Assembly: GCF_003130075.1 (NCBI RefSeq)
Contig: NZ_NRCW01000002.1
Location: 310,001-374,000, forward strand
Direction: 5' to 3'
Length of the DNA: 64,000 nucleotides
Source of the DNA: Aggregatibacter segnis
GTDB lineage: Bacteria; Pseudomonadota; Gammaproteobacteria; Enterobacterales; Pasteurellaceae
The notes beneath the pieces were generated by a model that was not told the origin of the DNA, made no database searches, and worked only from the letters and a program-made list of their open reading frames with translations. The position numbers were made by a program, and so were the translations under genes. Shown one piece after another: positions 18,052-28,764 of this stretch; within the stretch, counting starts at the first letter, position 1; each line of letters starts with the position of its first letter.

Positions 18052-19035
18052 CTATTTAAAATGATCGAAACCGCCACTGGTCACGATGTCAACCGGTTGG
18101 CCGTTACGTTGAAATTGAATGCGCTTTTTGCCGGCATGGCGAATTTGTCCGACACAGGTATAAAAAATGCCAAGATGCGCCAAGGCTTTTTCCAATTTCG
18201 CTTTATAGCTGTCCGGTACGGTAAAACATAATTCATAGTCTTCACCGCCCGATAAGGCAAATTGTTCCGCTTGTTCCGCGCCAAATTCCTCAATTAATTG
18301 AGGGGAAAGTGGGAGTTTGTTCAACTCAACCACCGCGCCGCATTGGCTGCGCGTTAAAATATGCCCGAGATCAGCAACGAACCCGTCAGAAATATCCACG
18401 GCGGCATTCACAACACCGGTCATCGCCAGTTCCATGCCGAGTAGGACTCTTGGTGTTGGATGTAAATGGCGACGAATTAAATATTCTTGCGCAGAATTGA
18501 CCGCACTTTTGCCTTGTAACAAGAAAGACAAGCCCGCAGCGCTATCGCCCAAGGTGCCGGATACATAGATCCAATCGCCCACTTTGGCGTGATGGCGACA
18601 AAGGCATTTGTTCTTCGCCATAATCCCTTGCGCCGTAATAGTGACGCTTAAAGGGCCTTTGGTTGTGTCTCCACCGATTAAATCCACGTTGTAATGATCG
18701 AGAATGTCAAAAAAGCTTTCGCTGAATTCCGCCAACCAATCATGATCAATTTTTGGTAAGGTTAAAGCTAATGAAATCCAAGCAGGCTCTGCGCCCATGG
18801 CGGCAAGATCACTTAAATTACACGCAACGGCTTTATACGCCAAATCGGCAGGACGAATATTCGGCAAGAAATGGATGTTTTCCACCATAGTATCGGTGGT
18901 AATAGCAAGATGCTGATTAGGATTTAATTCGGTGACGGCACAATCGTCACCGACAGAAAGGAGGACATCTTTGCGAGGCACACGTTTAGAGGCGGTAAAA
19001 TAGCGTTGAATAATATCAAATTCACCCTCTGTCAT
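18052..19035 (-). CDS. thiL: Thiamine-monophosphate kinase ThiL
   Basis: Phosphorylates thiamine monophosphate to thiamine diphosphate, the active cofactor. N-terminal GEFDIIQRYF, the SVGDDCAVTE metal/ATP motif, AITTDTMVENIHF, NLSDLAAMGAEPAW and ALSGGEDYELCFT all follow the family in order. The start at 19035 is chosen because GGGAGG lies four bases ahead; an upstream ATG at 19053 adds six residues over that Shine-Dalgarno. 327 residues. It lies 24 bases after nusB and 10 bases before pgpA; nusB-thiL-pgpA is a widely conserved order. Confidence 0.95.
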   Translation of the reverse strand: MTEGEFDIIQRYFTASKRVPRKDVLLSVGDDCAVTELNPNQHLAITTDTMVENIHFLPNIRPADLAYKAVACNLSDLAAMGAEPAWISLALTLPKIDHDWLAEFSESFFDILDHYNVDLIGGDTTKGPLSVTITAQGIMAKNKCLCRHHAKVGDWIYVSGTLGDSAAGLSFLLQGKSAVNSAQEYLIRRHLHPTPRVLLGMELAMTGVVNAAVDISDGFVADLGHILTRSQCGAVVELNKLPLSPQLIEEFGAEQAEQFALSGGEDYELCFTVPDSYKAKLEKALAHLGIFYTCVGQIRHAGKKRIQFQRNGQPVDIVTSGGFDHFK

Positions 19036-19059
19036 TGTGCCTCCCTGTCTCAATGAAGA

Positions 19060-19485
19060 TTAACGTCGAACAACCGGTGCGATTTTATCCAACACACCGT
19101 TGATGTATTTGTGGCTTTCATCTGCGCCAAAAACTTTGGCAACTTCGATCGCTTCGTTGATCACCACTTTATAAGGCACATCCGCCTCAAATTGCAGCTC
19201 ATACACCGCTAAACGCAAAATGGCCTTTTCGATTGGATCCAGTTCCTCTAAACCACGATCTAAGTAGCCTTGCATAATGCGTTCCACCGTTTCAACATTC
19301 TCCACCGTTTGGCGGAATAATTTGCGGAAATACGGGGTATCCACGCCCTTCATGTCCTGTTCGGTCATGAAATTGAGTTCTACGATTTCCGGTGAATTTT
19401 GTGAAACAGCCCAAGAATATAACGCTTGCACGGCACATTCACGCGCACGACGACGAGGAGAAATTTTCTTTACTTGTTCCGTCAT
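19060..19485 (-). CDS. nusB: Transcription antitermination protein NusB
   Basis: Binds boxA RNA with S10/NusE to form the rRNA antitermination complex. The basic N-terminal RNA-binding stretch [20 protein letters not shown] and the C-terminal [20 protein letters not shown] followed by [14 protein letters not shown] are diagnostic. 141 residues from the ATG at 19485; a GTG two codons earlier abuts the ribH stop and is less likely. It overlaps the end region of ribH closely, consistent with translational coupling in a ribH-nusB-thiL-pgpA operon. Confidence 0.96.
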   Translation of the reverse strand: MTEQVKKISPRRRARECAVQALYSWAVSQNSPEIVELNFMTEQDMKGVDTPYFRKLFRQTVENVETVERIMQGYLDRGLEELDPIEKAILRLAVYELQFEADVPYKVVINEAIEVAKVFGADESHKYINGVLDKIAPVVRR

Positions 19486-19491
19486 TGTCAC

Positions 19492-19965
19492 TTACGCTGC
19501 CTGAATTTGATTTAAAAGATTTACCATTTCTAACGCAACCAAGGCGGCTTCCGCGCCTTTATTACCCGCTTTGGTGCCCGCACGTTCAATGGCTTGTTCA
19601 ATGTTTTCAGTGGTTAATACGCCGAATGCTACCGGAATGTCAGATTCCATCGCCACTTTGCCTAAGCCGCTGCTGGCTTCGCCTGCCACATATTCAAAAT
19701 GCGCTGTGCCGCCACGAATCACCGTGCCTAAAGCCACGATAGCATCAAATTTTTTGCTTTCCGCCAAACGACGCGCAACTAATGGCAATTCATACGCGCC
19801 CGGTACGCGAACTAAAGTGATATTTTCGTCTTTTACTTGACCGACACGTTTCAACGCATCAAGAGCACCTTCCAAAAGACTTTCATTGATAAAACTGTTA
19901 AAGCGTCCGATAACAACGGCAACTTTCGCTTCTGGTGCAGCGATATGACCTTCTAAAATTTTCAT
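19492..19965 (-). CDS. ribH: 6,7-Dimethyl-8-ribityllumazine synthase
   Basis: Penultimate enzyme of riboflavin synthesis; condenses the ribityl-uracil amine with dihydroxybutanone phosphate, usually as a 60-subunit shell. Motifs: [20 protein letters not shown] near residue 20, [17 protein letters not shown] near 55, [17 protein letters not shown] with the catalytic His near 89-90, and [15 protein letters not shown]. 157 residues. GGAAATCAC precedes the ATG. First gene of the operon continuing into nusB. ribD lies at 60263, separately. Confidence 0.96.
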   Translation of the reverse strand: MKILEGHIAAPEAKVAVVIGRFNSFINESLLEGALDALKRVGQVKDENITLVRVPGAYELPLVARRLAESKKFDAIVALGTVIRGGTAHFEYVAGEASSGLGKVAMESDIPVAFGVLTTENIEQAIERAGTKAGNKGAEAALVALEMVNLLNQIQAA

Positions 19966-20045
19966 GTGATTTCCTTTGTAAGATGAATAAAAAAGAGTGC
20001 GCGGATTCTAGCATAAAATTCATTTTCTGGCAGTAAGAAAAAGCC

Positions 20046-20088
20046 AAAGTGCGGTTAAAAAACACTGTTTTTTATAACCGCACTTTAT
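20046..20088 (-). terminator. USS-pair terminator downstream of pgi
   Basis: AAAGTGCGGTTAAAAAA and TTTTTTATAACCGCACTTT form an inverted USS pair just after the pgi stop on the minus strand. Confidence 0.8.
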
Positions 20089-20117
20089 TGCTAATTAGCA
20101 TTGCCAATCAGACAGAA

Positions 20118-21767
20118 TTAACGCCAAGCTTTGAATTGGTTAATCAAGCCGTTGGTTGAACTATCGTGGCTTTCCACTTTCTCGTTATTTACTAATTCAG
20201 GCAGAATTCGGTTGGCAAGTTGTTTGCCTAGTTCCACGCCCCATTGGTCGAAGCTGTAAATGTTGAACAACACACCTTGTACGAAAATTTTGTGTTCGTA
20301 CATGGCAATCAACGCCCCTAAACTAAATGGTGTGATTTTTTGTAACAAAATGGAATTGGTCGGTTTGTTACCGGTAAACACTTTAAACGGCACGATGTCT
20401 TTCACATCTTCCAAGGTTTTACCTGCATTCAAGAATTCTGCTTCCACTTGTTCTTTGGTTTTACCAAATGCCAACGCTTCGGTTTGGGCAAAGAAGTTGG
20501 AAAGCAATTTGTTGTGATGATCGGACAACGGATTATGGCTTTGCGCCGGTGCAATGAAATCACAAGGAATTAATGTGGTACCTTGGTGAATCAATTGATA
20601 GAACGCGTGCTGACCGTTCGTGCCCGGTTCACCCCAAATAATTGGGCCGGTTTGATAGCCGTCGATCACTTTGCCATCACGGCCGACATATTTACCGTTG
20701 GATTCCATATTGCCTTGTTGGAAATAGGCGGCAAAACGGTGTAAATATTGGTCATACGGTAAAATCGCCTCCGTTTGTGCGCCCAAGAAGTTGGTGTTCC
20801 ACAAGCCCACTAAAGCCAGCGTTGTCGGAATATTTTGTGCTAACGGCGCATTGCGGAAATGTTTATCCATTTCATGAGCACCGCTTAATAACGCTTCAAA
20901 GTTTTCAAAGCCGATAGAAAGCGCAATAGACAAACCAATAGCAGACCATAAAGAATAACGACCGCCTACCCAATCCCAGAATTCAAACATATTGTTGGTA
21001 TCAATACCGAATTCTGCGACCGCTTTTGCATTGGTCGAAAGCGCCGCAAAGTGTTTTGCTACATGGGCAGGATCTTTTGCTGCGGCAAGGAACCAATCAC
21101 GGGCAGACAAGGCATTCGTCATGGTTTCTTGGGTGGTGAACGTTTTGGAGGCCACTAAAATTAAAGTGGTTTCCGGATTCACTTTTTTCAACGTTTCAGC
21201 AATGTGTGTCCCGTCCACGTTGGAAACAAAATGCATGGTTAAATGATTTTTATACGGGCGCAAGGCTTCAGTCACCATGTAAGGGCCAAGATCGGAACCG
21301 CCGATACCGATATTGATCACATCGGTAATGGCTTTGTCGGTATAACCTTTCCATTCACCGGAAATCACGCGTTCACAGAACGATTTCATTTTGGCGAGCA
21401 CCGCATTCACTTCCGGCATCACATCTTTGCCATCCACTAAAACCGGGGTATTAGAACGGTTACGAAGTGCGGTATGTAATACGGCACGATTTTCCGTACG
21501 GTTGATCTTTTCGCCGTTGAACATGGCTTCTTTGGCTTGCGTTAAACCACACTCTTCAGTGAGTTGACGCAATAAACCAAGGGTTTCTTGCGTCAGGTTA
21601 TTTTTGGAAAAATCCACCAAAATCTCGTTGTTAAAGGTTAACGAATAGTTGGCGAAACGATCTTTTTCTTGCGCGAATAAATCTTGAATCGTTGCATTCT
21701 TACGTTGCGCATGATGTTGGGTTAACGCTTTCCATGCGTTCGTTTGGGTTGGATTGATATTTTGCAT
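20118..21767 (-). CDS. pgi: Glucose-6-phosphate isomerase
   Basis: Interconverts glucose-6-phosphate and fructose-6-phosphate. Family signatures are intact: [17 protein letters not shown] near residue 150, [35 protein letters not shown], and near the C-terminus [12 protein letters not shown]-type [20 protein letters not shown]. The start at 21767 gives 549 residues, the E. coli length, with AGAGGAGTGCTT as ribosome-binding site; the reading frame extends further upstream without support. alr is the next gene upstream, 16 bases away from this start. Confidence 0.96.
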   Translation of the reverse strand: MQNINPTQTNAWKALTQHHAQRKNATIQDLFAQEKDRFANYSLTFNNEILVDFSKNNLTQETLGLLRQLTEECGLTQAKEAMFNGEKINRTENRAVLHTALRNRSNTPVLVDGKDVMPEVNAVLAKMKSFCERVISGEWKGYTDKAITDVINIGIGGSDLGPYMVTEALRPYKNHLTMHFVSNVDGTHIAETLKKVNPETTLILVASKTFTTQETMTNALSARDWFLAAAKDPAHVAKHFAALSTNAKAVAEFGIDTNNMFEFWDWVGGRYSLWSAIGLSIALSIGFENFEALLSGAHEMDKHFRNAPLAQNIPTTLALVGLWNTNFLGAQTEAILPYDQYLHRFAAYFQQGNMESNGKYVGRDGKVIDGYQTGPIIWGEPGTNGQHAFYQLIHQGTTLIPCDFIAPAQSHNPLSDHHNKLLSNFFAQTEALAFGKTKEQVEAEFLNAGKTLEDVKDIVPFKVFTGNKPTNSILLQKITPFSLGALIAMYEHKIFVQGVLFNIYSFDQWGVELGKQLANRILPELVNNEKVESHDSSTNGLINQFKAWR

Positions 21768-21783
21768 AAGCACTCCTCTAAAT

Positions 21784-22866
21784 TTAATCAATGTATTCGG
21801 TTAATACACGCGGGGTTAATTTGGTGATTAATTCATAACTGATAACGCCCGTAATTTCTGCGATTTCTTCAATCGGTAATTCTTTCCCCCACAAGATCAC
21901 TTCATCGCCGACCTTGTCTTGACTGTCTGCGCCCAGATCCACGGTTAACATATCCATGGATACCTTGCCCACAATCGGCACACGGCGACCATTCAGATAA
22001 ACCGGTGTCCCTTGTGGCACATCACGCGGATAACCATCACCATACCCAATAGCTACCACGCCGATTTTAGTGTCTTTTTCACTTGTCCAAACACCACCGT
22101 ATCCCACCGGCTCGCCCTTTTTATGTTCGCGCACGGCGATTAAGGAGGAGGTTAAATTCATCACCGGCGTTAAACCGTATTCTTTTCCTGCAGTATTATT
22201 CGGTGAAATGCCGTACATAATGATGCCCGGACGAATCCAGTCTAAATGCGCGTCCTGCCAGAACAAAATACCACCGGAAGCAGAAATGCTCCGCTCACCG
22301 GCTTTGCCTTCCGTTGCCTGTAAAAAGCGGCTTAATTGTTTTTCTGTGTAACCGCACTCTAGCTCATCAGCACGGCTAAAATGGCTCACAAAGCCAATAT
22401 TCGGATCAACACACGGAAGCGATTTGAGTTTTTGATAAAAGTTGTCCACTTCGTCCAAATGCACGCCTAAACGATGCATTCCTGTATCAATTTTTAACCA
22501 CACTTTCACCGGATTAGGCGTTTGGGCTTCTTCAAGAGTCTCTAACTGTTCTTGGCTATGCACGACAGTTTGAATGTTATTAACGGCTAAAATAGGTAGG
22601 TCTTTGGAAGAGAAAAAACCTTCTAACAGCAAAATCGGTTTGGTGATGCCGTTGGAGCGTAATTTTAGTGCTTCTTCTAAACGCGCCACGCCAAAGCAAT
22701 CCACCATACTTTCGACGGCAGAAGAGACGAACACCACACCATGTCCGTAGGCATTGGCTTTTACCACCGCAATAATTTTACTGTTTGGGGCTTTTTGTTT
22801 AATGGTTTGAATATTGTGTTTTAACGCAACAGAACTGATTTTCGCTGTTGCAGGTTTCATGTGCAT
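21784..22866 (-). CDS. alr: Alanine racemase, PLP-dependent
   Basis: Converts L- to D-alanine for peptidoglycan. The PLP-binding lysine is K36 in [11 protein letters not shown]; the catalytic tyrosine of the C-terminal beta domain lies in [17 protein letters not shown] near 257. [15 protein letters not shown]-type [15 protein letters not shown] and [16 protein letters not shown] are conserved. 360 residues. AAGAGATAAAAA precedes the ATG; a second ATG two codons in is also possible. Lies between dnaB and pgi, the order dnaB-alr being common in gammaproteobacteria. Confidence 0.96.
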   Translation of the reverse strand: MHMKPATAKISSVALKHNIQTIKQKAPNSKIIAVVKANAYGHGVVFVSSAVESMVDCFGVARLEEALKLRSNGITKPILLLEGFFSSKDLPILAVNNIQTVVHSQEQLETLEEAQTPNPVKVWLKIDTGMHRLGVHLDEVDNFYQKLKSLPCVDPNIGFVSHFSRADELECGYTEKQLSRFLQATEGKAGERSISASGGILFWQDAHLDWIRPGIIMYGISPNNTAGKEYGLTPVMNLTSSLIAVREHKKGEPVGYGGVWTSEKDTKIGVVAIGYGDGYPRDVPQGTPVYLNGRRVPIVGKVSMDMLTVDLGADSQDKVGDEVILWGKELPIEEIAEITGVISYELITKLTPRVLTEYID

Positions 22867-22890
22867 TTTTTATCTCTTTTACTCTGTTAT

Positions 22891-24297
22891 CTAATATTCG
22901 TCATCATAATGATGATGTTCCGCTAAGTTATCAAAACGGGAAAAATTGCCTTGGAATGCCAATTTCACACGCCCAATCGGCCCGTTACGCTGTTTACCGA
23001 TGATAATTTCCGCGATGCCTTTTTCTTCCGACTCACGGTTATACACTTCGTCGCGATAAATAAACATAATCAAGTCTGCATCCTGCTCAATAGAGCCTGA
23101 CTCCCGCAAGTCTGAGTTAACCGGGCGTTTATCCTGACGGTTTTCCAAGGTACGGTTTAATTGTGACAGGGCGATCACCGGCACTTCTAATTCTTTTGCC
23201 AACGCTTTCAAAGAACGGGAAATTTCTGCAATTTCTAAGGTACGATTTTCAGAAAAAGCCGGCGCACGCATTAATTGAAGGTAGTCCACCATGATTAAAC
23301 TTAAGCCGTTATTTTCACGATAAACCCGTCTGGCACGGGAACGTAGCTCCGTTGGGGTTAAACCGGAAGAATCGTCAATAAATAAATTCGGTTTTTTAGC
23401 CAGCATCCCCATGGTACTGGAAATTTTTGCCCAATCGTTGTCATCCAAGCCCTGCCCGGTACGAATTTTCGTTTGATCCACACGAGAAAGTGACGCCAAG
23501 CTACGCATCATAATTTGTTCCGCCGGCATCTCTAAACTGAACACCAATACCGGTTTATCACTGCCTAACGCCGCATTTTCACATAGGTTCATGGCAAAGG
23601 TGGTTTTCCCCATGGAAGGACGCGCCGCCACAATAATCAAATCAGATTTTTGCAAGCCTGCCGTTTTCTTATCTAAATCTTTGAAACCGGTGGAAACACC
23701 GGTAACGCCGGAATGATCTTTAATTTGGCTGAGTTGTTCGATTTTATTGATGGTGTTTTCCAGAATGGAAATGATATTTTGTGGCCCTTCAGTACCAGAT
23801 GTGCGCTTCTCAGCAATGGCAAAAACTTCTCGCTCCGCCTCATCCAGCAAATGTTTCACATCCTGCCCTTTCGGAGAATAGCTGTTTTGCGCAATTTTGT
23901 TCCCAACGGAAATCAACTCGCGCATGATTGCTTTTTCTCGCACCACATTGGCATAAGCCACCACGTTGGCGGCACTCGGCGTGTTATTGGAAAGCTCCGC
24001 CAAATAAGCAAAACCGCCCACCTGTTCGATGACTTCGCGACTTTTTAGTGCCTGTTCTAAGGTAATTAAATCCACCGGCAATTGCTGGGCAATCAGCTTT
24101 TCCATTTCCTCAAAAATCAGACGATGTTCAAAGCGGTAAAAATCCTCTTTCACCACATTTTCTGCCACATCATCCCAATACATGTTGTTCAATAAAATAC
24201 TGCCCAACACGGCTTGTTCAGCTTCAATAGAATGAGGTGGAATGTTCAAATTGGTGGTGTTTTGGTCTTTTGCCGGAGGAGAGTTTTTAGACGCCAT
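22891..24297 (-). CDS. dnaB: Replicative DNA helicase DnaB
   Basis: Hexameric 5'-3' helicase that unwinds DNA at the replication fork and recruits DnaG. The N-terminal domain begins IPPHSIEAEQAVLGSILLNN (near residue 20); the RecA-like domain carries Walker A ARPSMGKTTFAMN near 229-236, Walker B SLIMVDYLQLM near 330, and the arginine-finger region QRNGPIGRVKLAF. 468 residues. GAGGCAATA precedes the ATG. No intein or insertion. Confidence 0.97.
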   Translation of the reverse strand: MASKNSPPAKDQNTTNLNIPPHSIEAEQAVLGSILLNNMYWDDVAENVVKEDFYRFEHRLIFEEMEKLIAQQLPVDLITLEQALKSREVIEQVGGFAYLAELSNNTPSAANVVAYANVVREKAIMRELISVGNKIAQNSYSPKGQDVKHLLDEAEREVFAIAEKRTSGTEGPQNIISILENTINKIEQLSQIKDHSGVTGVSTGFKDLDKKTAGLQKSDLIIVAARPSMGKTTFAMNLCENAALGSDKPVLVFSLEMPAEQIMMRSLASLSRVDQTKIRTGQGLDDNDWAKISSTMGMLAKKPNLFIDDSSGLTPTELRSRARRVYRENNGLSLIMVDYLQLMRAPAFSENRTLEIAEISRSLKALAKELEVPVIALSQLNRTLENRQDKRPVNSDLRESGSIEQDADLIMFIYRDEVYNRESEEKGIAEIIIGKQRNGPIGRVKLAFQGNFSRFDNLAEHHHYDDEY

Positions 24298-24370
24298 TAT
24301 TGCCTCAGTGGATAAAAATAAGTCCCTATATGATATACCAAATCCGGAGGCGGTTTAACTTAAAAGTCAA

Positions 24371-24415
24371 AAAAAGTGCGGTGGAAATTCGCTCTGAAAA
24401 TCCACCGCACTTTTG
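24371..24415 (-). terminator. USS-pair terminator downstream of aroG
   Basis: AAAAAGTGCGGTGGA and TCCACCGCACTTTT pair across a 15-base loop between the aroG stop and the dnaB start region. Confidence 0.82.
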
Positions 24416-24442
24416 TTTGAAATGAACGGGTGAAAAGAAAAA

Positions 24443-25525
24443 TCAGCCGTTTAATTTTCGTTTTGCCGCCACCGCATCGGATAACTCTTGCAAGACTTTT
24501 TCACTGTCTTCCCAACCGATGCAGCTGTCGGTGATGCTTTGACCGTAAGTTAAGGGTTTGCCTTCGATCAAATCTTGACGCCCTTCCACCAAATGGCTTT
24601 CAATCATCACGCCGAAAATTTTATCGGAGCCGGCAGCAATTTGACGTGCCACTTCACGGCTCACATCTAATTGTTTTTTGAATTGTTTGTAGCTGTTGGC
24701 ATGGCTGAAATCCACCATGACATGGGCTCTGTAGCCCGCTTTGGCAAGTTCATCACATACGTTAGCAACATCTTGTTCGCTATAATTCGGGCCATTGTCG
24801 CCACCACGCAAAATAATGTGGCAGTCTTCGTTACCTTTGGTGGAAACGATAGCAGAATGACCAAACTTCGTAACAGACAAGAAATGATGCGGTGCTTCTG
24901 CCGCACCAATCGCATCTAACGCAATTTTTACGCCACCGTTGGTCGCATTTTTAAAGCCAACGGCACAAGATAAACCGGAAGCCAGTTCACGGTGCACTTG
25001 GGATTCGGTGGTTCTTGCGCCAATCGCGCCCCAACTCATAAAGTCGGCTAAATATTGCGGTGTGATCATGTCCAAAAACTCACCTGCCGTCGGTACGGTT
25101 AAATCGTTAATGTCGGATAACAATTTACGCGCCATACGCAAACCGTCGTTCAAGGCATACGTATTATTTAAGTGCGGGTCATTAATTAAGCCTTTCCAAC
25201 CCACAGTGGTACGCGGTTTTTCAAAATACACACGCATGATAATTTGTAAGGTATCCTGGTATTTTTCACGCATTAATTTAATGCGTTTCGCATATTCTAA
25301 TGCGGCTTTCGGATCATGAATGGAACAAGGCCCGATAACCACAAGTAAACGATCATCTTCACCATGAATAATTTTATGCGCTTCGTGACGGGCATTTTCC
25401 ACCGTTTTCGCCGCAACGCTACTTGCCGGATATTTTTCTAGCAAGGCAATCGGGGGTAACACCTGTTCAATCTTGCCAATTCGCGTATCGTCGTTTTCAA
25501 TGGAAATATCGTTTTTTGTATTCAT
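24443..25525 (-). CDS. aroG: 3-Deoxy-7-phosphoheptulonate (DAHP) synthase, type I AroG-like
   Basis: First enzyme of the shikimate pathway; condenses phosphoenolpyruvate with erythrose 4-phosphate. Motifs: LLVVIGPCSIHDPKAALEYA (metal Cys), IMRVYFEKPRTTVGWKGLIN, WGAIGARTTESQVHRELASG, ILRGGDNGPNYS and MVDFSHANSYK. 360 residues, typical for type I enzymes. Which amino acid inhibits it cannot be read safely from sequence. A near-perfect TrpR operator lies in its promoter region, so tryptophan probably represses it at transcription. Confidence 0.94.
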   Translation of the reverse strand: MNTKNDISIENDDTRIGKIEQVLPPIALLEKYPASSVAAKTVENARHEAHKIIHGEDDRLLVVIGPCSIHDPKAALEYAKRIKLMREKYQDTLQIIMRVYFEKPRTTVGWKGLINDPHLNNTYALNDGLRMARKLLSDINDLTVPTAGEFLDMITPQYLADFMSWGAIGARTTESQVHRELASGLSCAVGFKNATNGGVKIALDAIGAAEAPHHFLSVTKFGHSAIVSTKGNEDCHIILRGGDNGPNYSEQDVANVCDELAKAGYRAHVMVDFSHANSYKQFKKQLDVSREVARQIAAGSDKIFGVMIESHLVEGRQDLIEGKPLTYGQSITDSCIGWEDSEKVLQELSDAVAAKRKLNG

Positions 25526-25596
25526 TGTTCACTCGCTTATCTTCATAAAATTCTAAAATGACCGAAAAAAGTGGTATTACTCTACCACTGTAATTT

Positions 25597-25616
25597 GTAC
25601 TAGTAAACTAGTTTGT
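25597..25616 (-). promoter_or_regulatory. TrpR operator upstream of aroG
   Basis: GTACTAGTAAACTAGTTTG contains two ACTAGT half-sites (25599-25604 and 25607-25612) separated by AA, essentially the trp operator core CTAGTTAACTAG. It lies about 75 bases upstream of the aroG start, in the gap after lolE. trpR is not in the window. Confidence 0.8.
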
Positions 25617-25628
25617 TTGATTTCTTTT

Positions 25629-26879
25629 TTAATGACCGCTTAATACTTGTGCCGGTTGCAATTTTGCTGCGCGATTTGCCGGATAAAGGCTGGCAAATAA
25701 ACTGAGAATTAACGCAGAAAGCAACACCAGCAACACATCTTGCCAATGGAGTTCGGTTGGCAGGAAGTCCACGAAATAAATGCCGTCGGACAATAATTTT
25801 CTACCGATGACACTTTCCAAGCCTTGAATAAGTGCGGTCAAATTTAAGGCCAAAATCACGCCCAACACAATGCCAATCAGACAGCCTTTCATGCCAGCCT
25901 GCAAGCCATACCAAATAAAAATACGCTTAATAAACCCATTATTCGCGCCAAGGGTACGCATGATGGCAATGTCACCGGCTTTATCTTTTACCGCCATGAT
26001 GAGCGTGGACACAATGTTAAAACACGCCACCCCAATCACCAGCACCATGGCAATGTACATCACCGTACGAATCAGCTGAATATCACGATACATATAGCCG
26101 AATTTGCTGATCCAGTTTTGCAGGTAGAGCATCTGCGGATAATCTTGCAACATGGAATAATCAAGGGTTTGAATGTTAAACGGATCGGTAGTTTTCAGTT
26201 CTACCCCACTCACCTGTTCCGCTTGATAATCCATCAACTGCTGCGCCTGCGCCAAGGGCATGAGGGCATAGCTGTGATCTAGCTGTCCATCTAAACGCAA
26301 AATCCCCGTGACCTGGATACGTTCACGCAACGGCTGCGTCAAATTTTCCGTGCCTTTTTGTTGTGAAATTAACAGGGAAACCCAATCCCCTTCTTGCACA
26401 TCCAACTCTCGTGCAATCCCCGAACCCAGCACCAAACCGCCATTCTGTGCAAAATTTTGCCATCCCTGATTTAACACAAAATGCCCAAGGGAACTCACTT
26501 GATCTTGCAACGCCGTTTCCACACCTTTGATTTGCACTACTTTTAATTTCGCACCGTTTTCCACGAGCGCGGTAAAACTGACGAAAGGCGAAACGCCAAT
26601 GATTTGCGGGTTTTGCTTCAACTTAGCGGCAAGATGTTGCCAATGATCAATCGGTGCGTTGTTTTGCCCTCTTGCAGAGGAAATTTCCGCATGGGGCACG
26701 ACCGCCAAAATCCGTTGATTGAGTTCACGTTCAAAGCCGTTCATGGCACTTAAGCCGATAATTAACACCGCCACGCCCAAGGCAATGCCCATACTGGAAA
26801 AAAACGAAATCAGCGACACCAAACGGTTTTTATGCTTACTGCGTTGATAGCGCCAACTAATAAAAAATGGCGTATTCAT
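25629..26879 (-). CDS. lolE: Lipoprotein-releasing ABC transporter permease LolE
   Basis: Inner-membrane subunit of LolCDE, which extracts outer-membrane lipoproteins and hands them to LolA. FtsX-type topology: one N-terminal span (LISFFSSMGIALGVAVLIIG), a large periplasmic domain, then three C-terminal spans; the coupling region GDIAIMRTLGANNGFIKRIF and closing LYPANRAAKLQPAQVLSGH are characteristic. 416 residues. Its ATG overlaps the lolD stop (TGATG), so translation is coupled. Confidence 0.94.
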   Translation of the reverse strand: MNTPFFISWRYQRSKHKNRLVSLISFFSSMGIALGVAVLIIGLSAMNGFERELNQRILAVVPHAEISSARGQNNAPIDHWQHLAAKLKQNPQIIGVSPFVSFTALVENGAKLKVVQIKGVETALQDQVSSLGHFVLNQGWQNFAQNGGLVLGSGIARELDVQEGDWVSLLISQQKGTENLTQPLRERIQVTGILRLDGQLDHSYALMPLAQAQQLMDYQAEQVSGVELKTTDPFNIQTLDYSMLQDYPQMLYLQNWISKFGYMYRDIQLIRTVMYIAMVLVIGVACFNIVSTLIMAVKDKAGDIAIMRTLGANNGFIKRIFIWYGLQAGMKGCLIGIVLGVILALNLTALIQGLESVIGRKLLSDGIYFVDFLPTELHWQDVLLVLLSALILSLFASLYPANRAAKLQPAQVLSGH

Positions 26880-27565
26880 CAGGCATTTTCCTCGCGTAAC
26901 ACGCCGTCTTGCATAATTAAACGGCGATTCAATTTTTCCGCCAAATTTAAGTCGTGGGTCACCAACAAGAACGCAATCTGCTTTTCTTGATTGAGCTGTT
27001 GAATTAGCTCAAAAATGCTTTCCGTGGTTTTGTGATCCAAATTGCCGGTAGGTTCGTCAGCCAACACCAATGCCGGGTTATTCACCAACGCACGGGCAAT
27101 CGCCACACGTTGGCGTTCTCCACCGGATAACGCAGAGGGACGATGTGAAATTCTGTGCTGTAAACCGACCGCACTTAAGATCTGTTCTGCGCGATCCTGC
27201 GCTTCCGTTTTGTTTTGTTGCCCGATAAGCATAGGCATCATCACGTTCTCAAGTGCGGTGAAATCTGCCATCAAATGATGAAACTGATACACAAAGCCTA
27301 AATATTGATTGCGCAACTTTGCCAAGGCATTCGGCGTCATTTGTTGCAACGATTGCCCTTTGATAAACACTTCACCGCTGCTCGGTTGATCTAATCCGCC
27401 CAAGGTATGCAATAACGTACTTTTGCCCGAACCTGAACTGCCCACAATCGCGACCAATTCGCTCGGTTGCATAGAAAAAGACACCTGTTTTAGCACTTCC
27501 GTTTGTTGGGTGCCTTCTTGGTAAAATTTACTCACATTTTGGCAAGATAATAATGCTGTATTCAT
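26879..27565 (-). CDS. lolD: Lipoprotein-releasing ABC transporter ATPase LolD
   Basis: Cytoplasmic ATPase of LolCDE. Walker [21 protein letters not shown] lies near residues 41-60, the LolD motif [20 protein letters not shown] near 90, the signature [16 protein letters not shown] and Walker [13 protein letters not shown] follow. 228 residues from the ATG at 27565, which has AAGAGATG ahead; the frame is open 43 codons further upstream into lolC but that segment overlaps lolC and has no family similarity. Confidence 0.96.
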   Translation of the reverse strand: MNTALLSCQNVSKFYQEGTQQTEVLKQVSFSMQPSELVAIVGSSGSGKSTLLHTLGGLDQPSSGEVFIKGQSLQQMTPNALAKLRNQYLGFVYQFHHLMADFTALENVMMPMLIGQQNKTEAQDRAEQILSAVGLQHRISHRPSALSGGERQRVAIARALVNNPALVLADEPTGNLDHKTTESIFELIQQLNQEKQIAFLLVTHDLNLAEKLNRRLIMQDGVLREENA

Positions 27566-27579
27566 TTTTTCATCTCTTT

Positions 27580-28764
27580 TTATTCGTAGCGCAAGGCTTC
27601 TGCCGGTTCCACTTTCGCGGCGCGATAGGCCGGATAAATGGTGGATAACAATGACAATAATAAGGAAAACGCGATAATCGTCAGAATTTGCCAAGGCTCA
27701 AGTGCGGTCGGCAAATACATCGTTTTTGCGCCTAAGATATTCACAATAGCGTCCAAATTTAACGTCACTAACACGCCCAATATGGCGCCTATCAAGGTGC
27801 CCATCAAACCGACCAATAAGCCTTGATAAATAAAGATGGAACGCACTTGTCCTTTTGTTAAACCGAGGGTTTGCAAAATGGCGATTTCGCCCTGTTTGTC
27901 CACCACCATCAGGCTTAAAGACGTAATAATATTGGACACCGCCACCACAATAATTAAGCTCACCAACAAGCCCATCATGTTTTTTTCCATACGCACCGCT
28001 TGGAAAAATTCGCCTTTTTGTGTGCGCCAATCGGTGATTTGCTCTGCCGACGGAAACGCAGCCGGCAACTCGGTAATTTGGAACGGATCTGTTAAAAATA
28101 AACGGAAACCTTGTGCTTCGCCCGGCTGAATTCGCATTAAGCGTCCAATGTCCGTTAAATTGGCAAACGCTTCATAACCGGATACTTCGCCCGTCTCAAA
28201 ATAGATTTCACTGACGGTAAATAAACGTTGCAACGGCACGCGCCCAAATGGCGTGTATTGGCTGTTTTCAGTAATCATTAAACGTACTTTATCGCCAATA
28301 TGCAGGTTTAATTTCTGCGCCAGTTGATCGCCAATGATAATTTTAAATTCGCCTGTCGGGAGCAAATCCTCAAAATTCTGCTCAGACAATGTGGATAAAA
28401 TTGGGTCATCAGCAAATTGTCGAATCCCAATCACTTGTCCCGCACTGACACCGCCCGCGGTTTGAAAAATCACATTTGTCATGTTTATCGGCACGGCTTT
28501 TTGCACAAAACTCGGCATAGTTGGCTCGGCATCGTCGATCTTCACCTTGCCGTTCGGGCTGACAATGGCGTGTGGAATGGAAGAAAGCACTTGTTGCTTT
28601 TGATAGCCTTCCAAACCGTTCATCACAGACAGCACAATGATCAATGCCATCACGCCAAGCACAATGCCGAAACTGGCTAAATTCGTCACCAACCGTCCAA
28701 AACGATCGGCACTTTTCGCCCGCCAATAGCGCAATGCAATAAAAAGAGGGGTAGATAAGGTCAT
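27580..28764 (-). CDS. lolC: Lipoprotein-releasing ABC transporter permease LolC
   Basis: Partner permease of LolE in the LolCDE lipoprotein exporter. Same four-span FtsX architecture: [20 protein letters not shown] near residue 32, periplasmic domain, then [20 protein letters not shown] and the ending [18 protein letters not shown]. 394 residues. The periplasmic region holds the LolA-docking hook segment in LolC of E. coli; I did not map it residue by residue here. First gene of lolCDE. Confidence 0.93.
   Translation of the reverse strand: MTLSTPLFIALRYWRAKSADRFGRLVTNLASFGIVLGVMALIIVLSVMNGLEGYQKQQVLSSIPHAIVSPNGKVKIDDAEPTMPSFVQKAVPINMTNVIFQTAGGVSAGQVIGIRQFADDPILSTLSEQNFEDLLPTGEFKIIIGDQLAQKLNLHIGDKVRLMITENSQYTPFGRVPLQRLFTVSEIYFETGEVSGYEAFANLTDIGRLMRIQPGEAQGFRLFLTDPFQITELPAAFPSAEQITDWRTQKGEFFQAVRMEKNMMGLLVSLIIVVAVSNIITSLSLMVVDKQGEIAILQTLGLTKGQVRSIFIYQGLLVGLMGTLIGAILGVLVTLNLDAIVNILGAKTMYLPTALEPWQILTIIAFSLLLSLLSTIYPAYRAAKVEPAEALRYE

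Noticed and set aside
27566-27694. 43-residue N-terminal extension of LolD
   Set aside because: It overlaps the end of lolC and the hydrophobic stretch is a translation of lolC bases in another frame; the ATG at 27565 has the ribosome-binding site.
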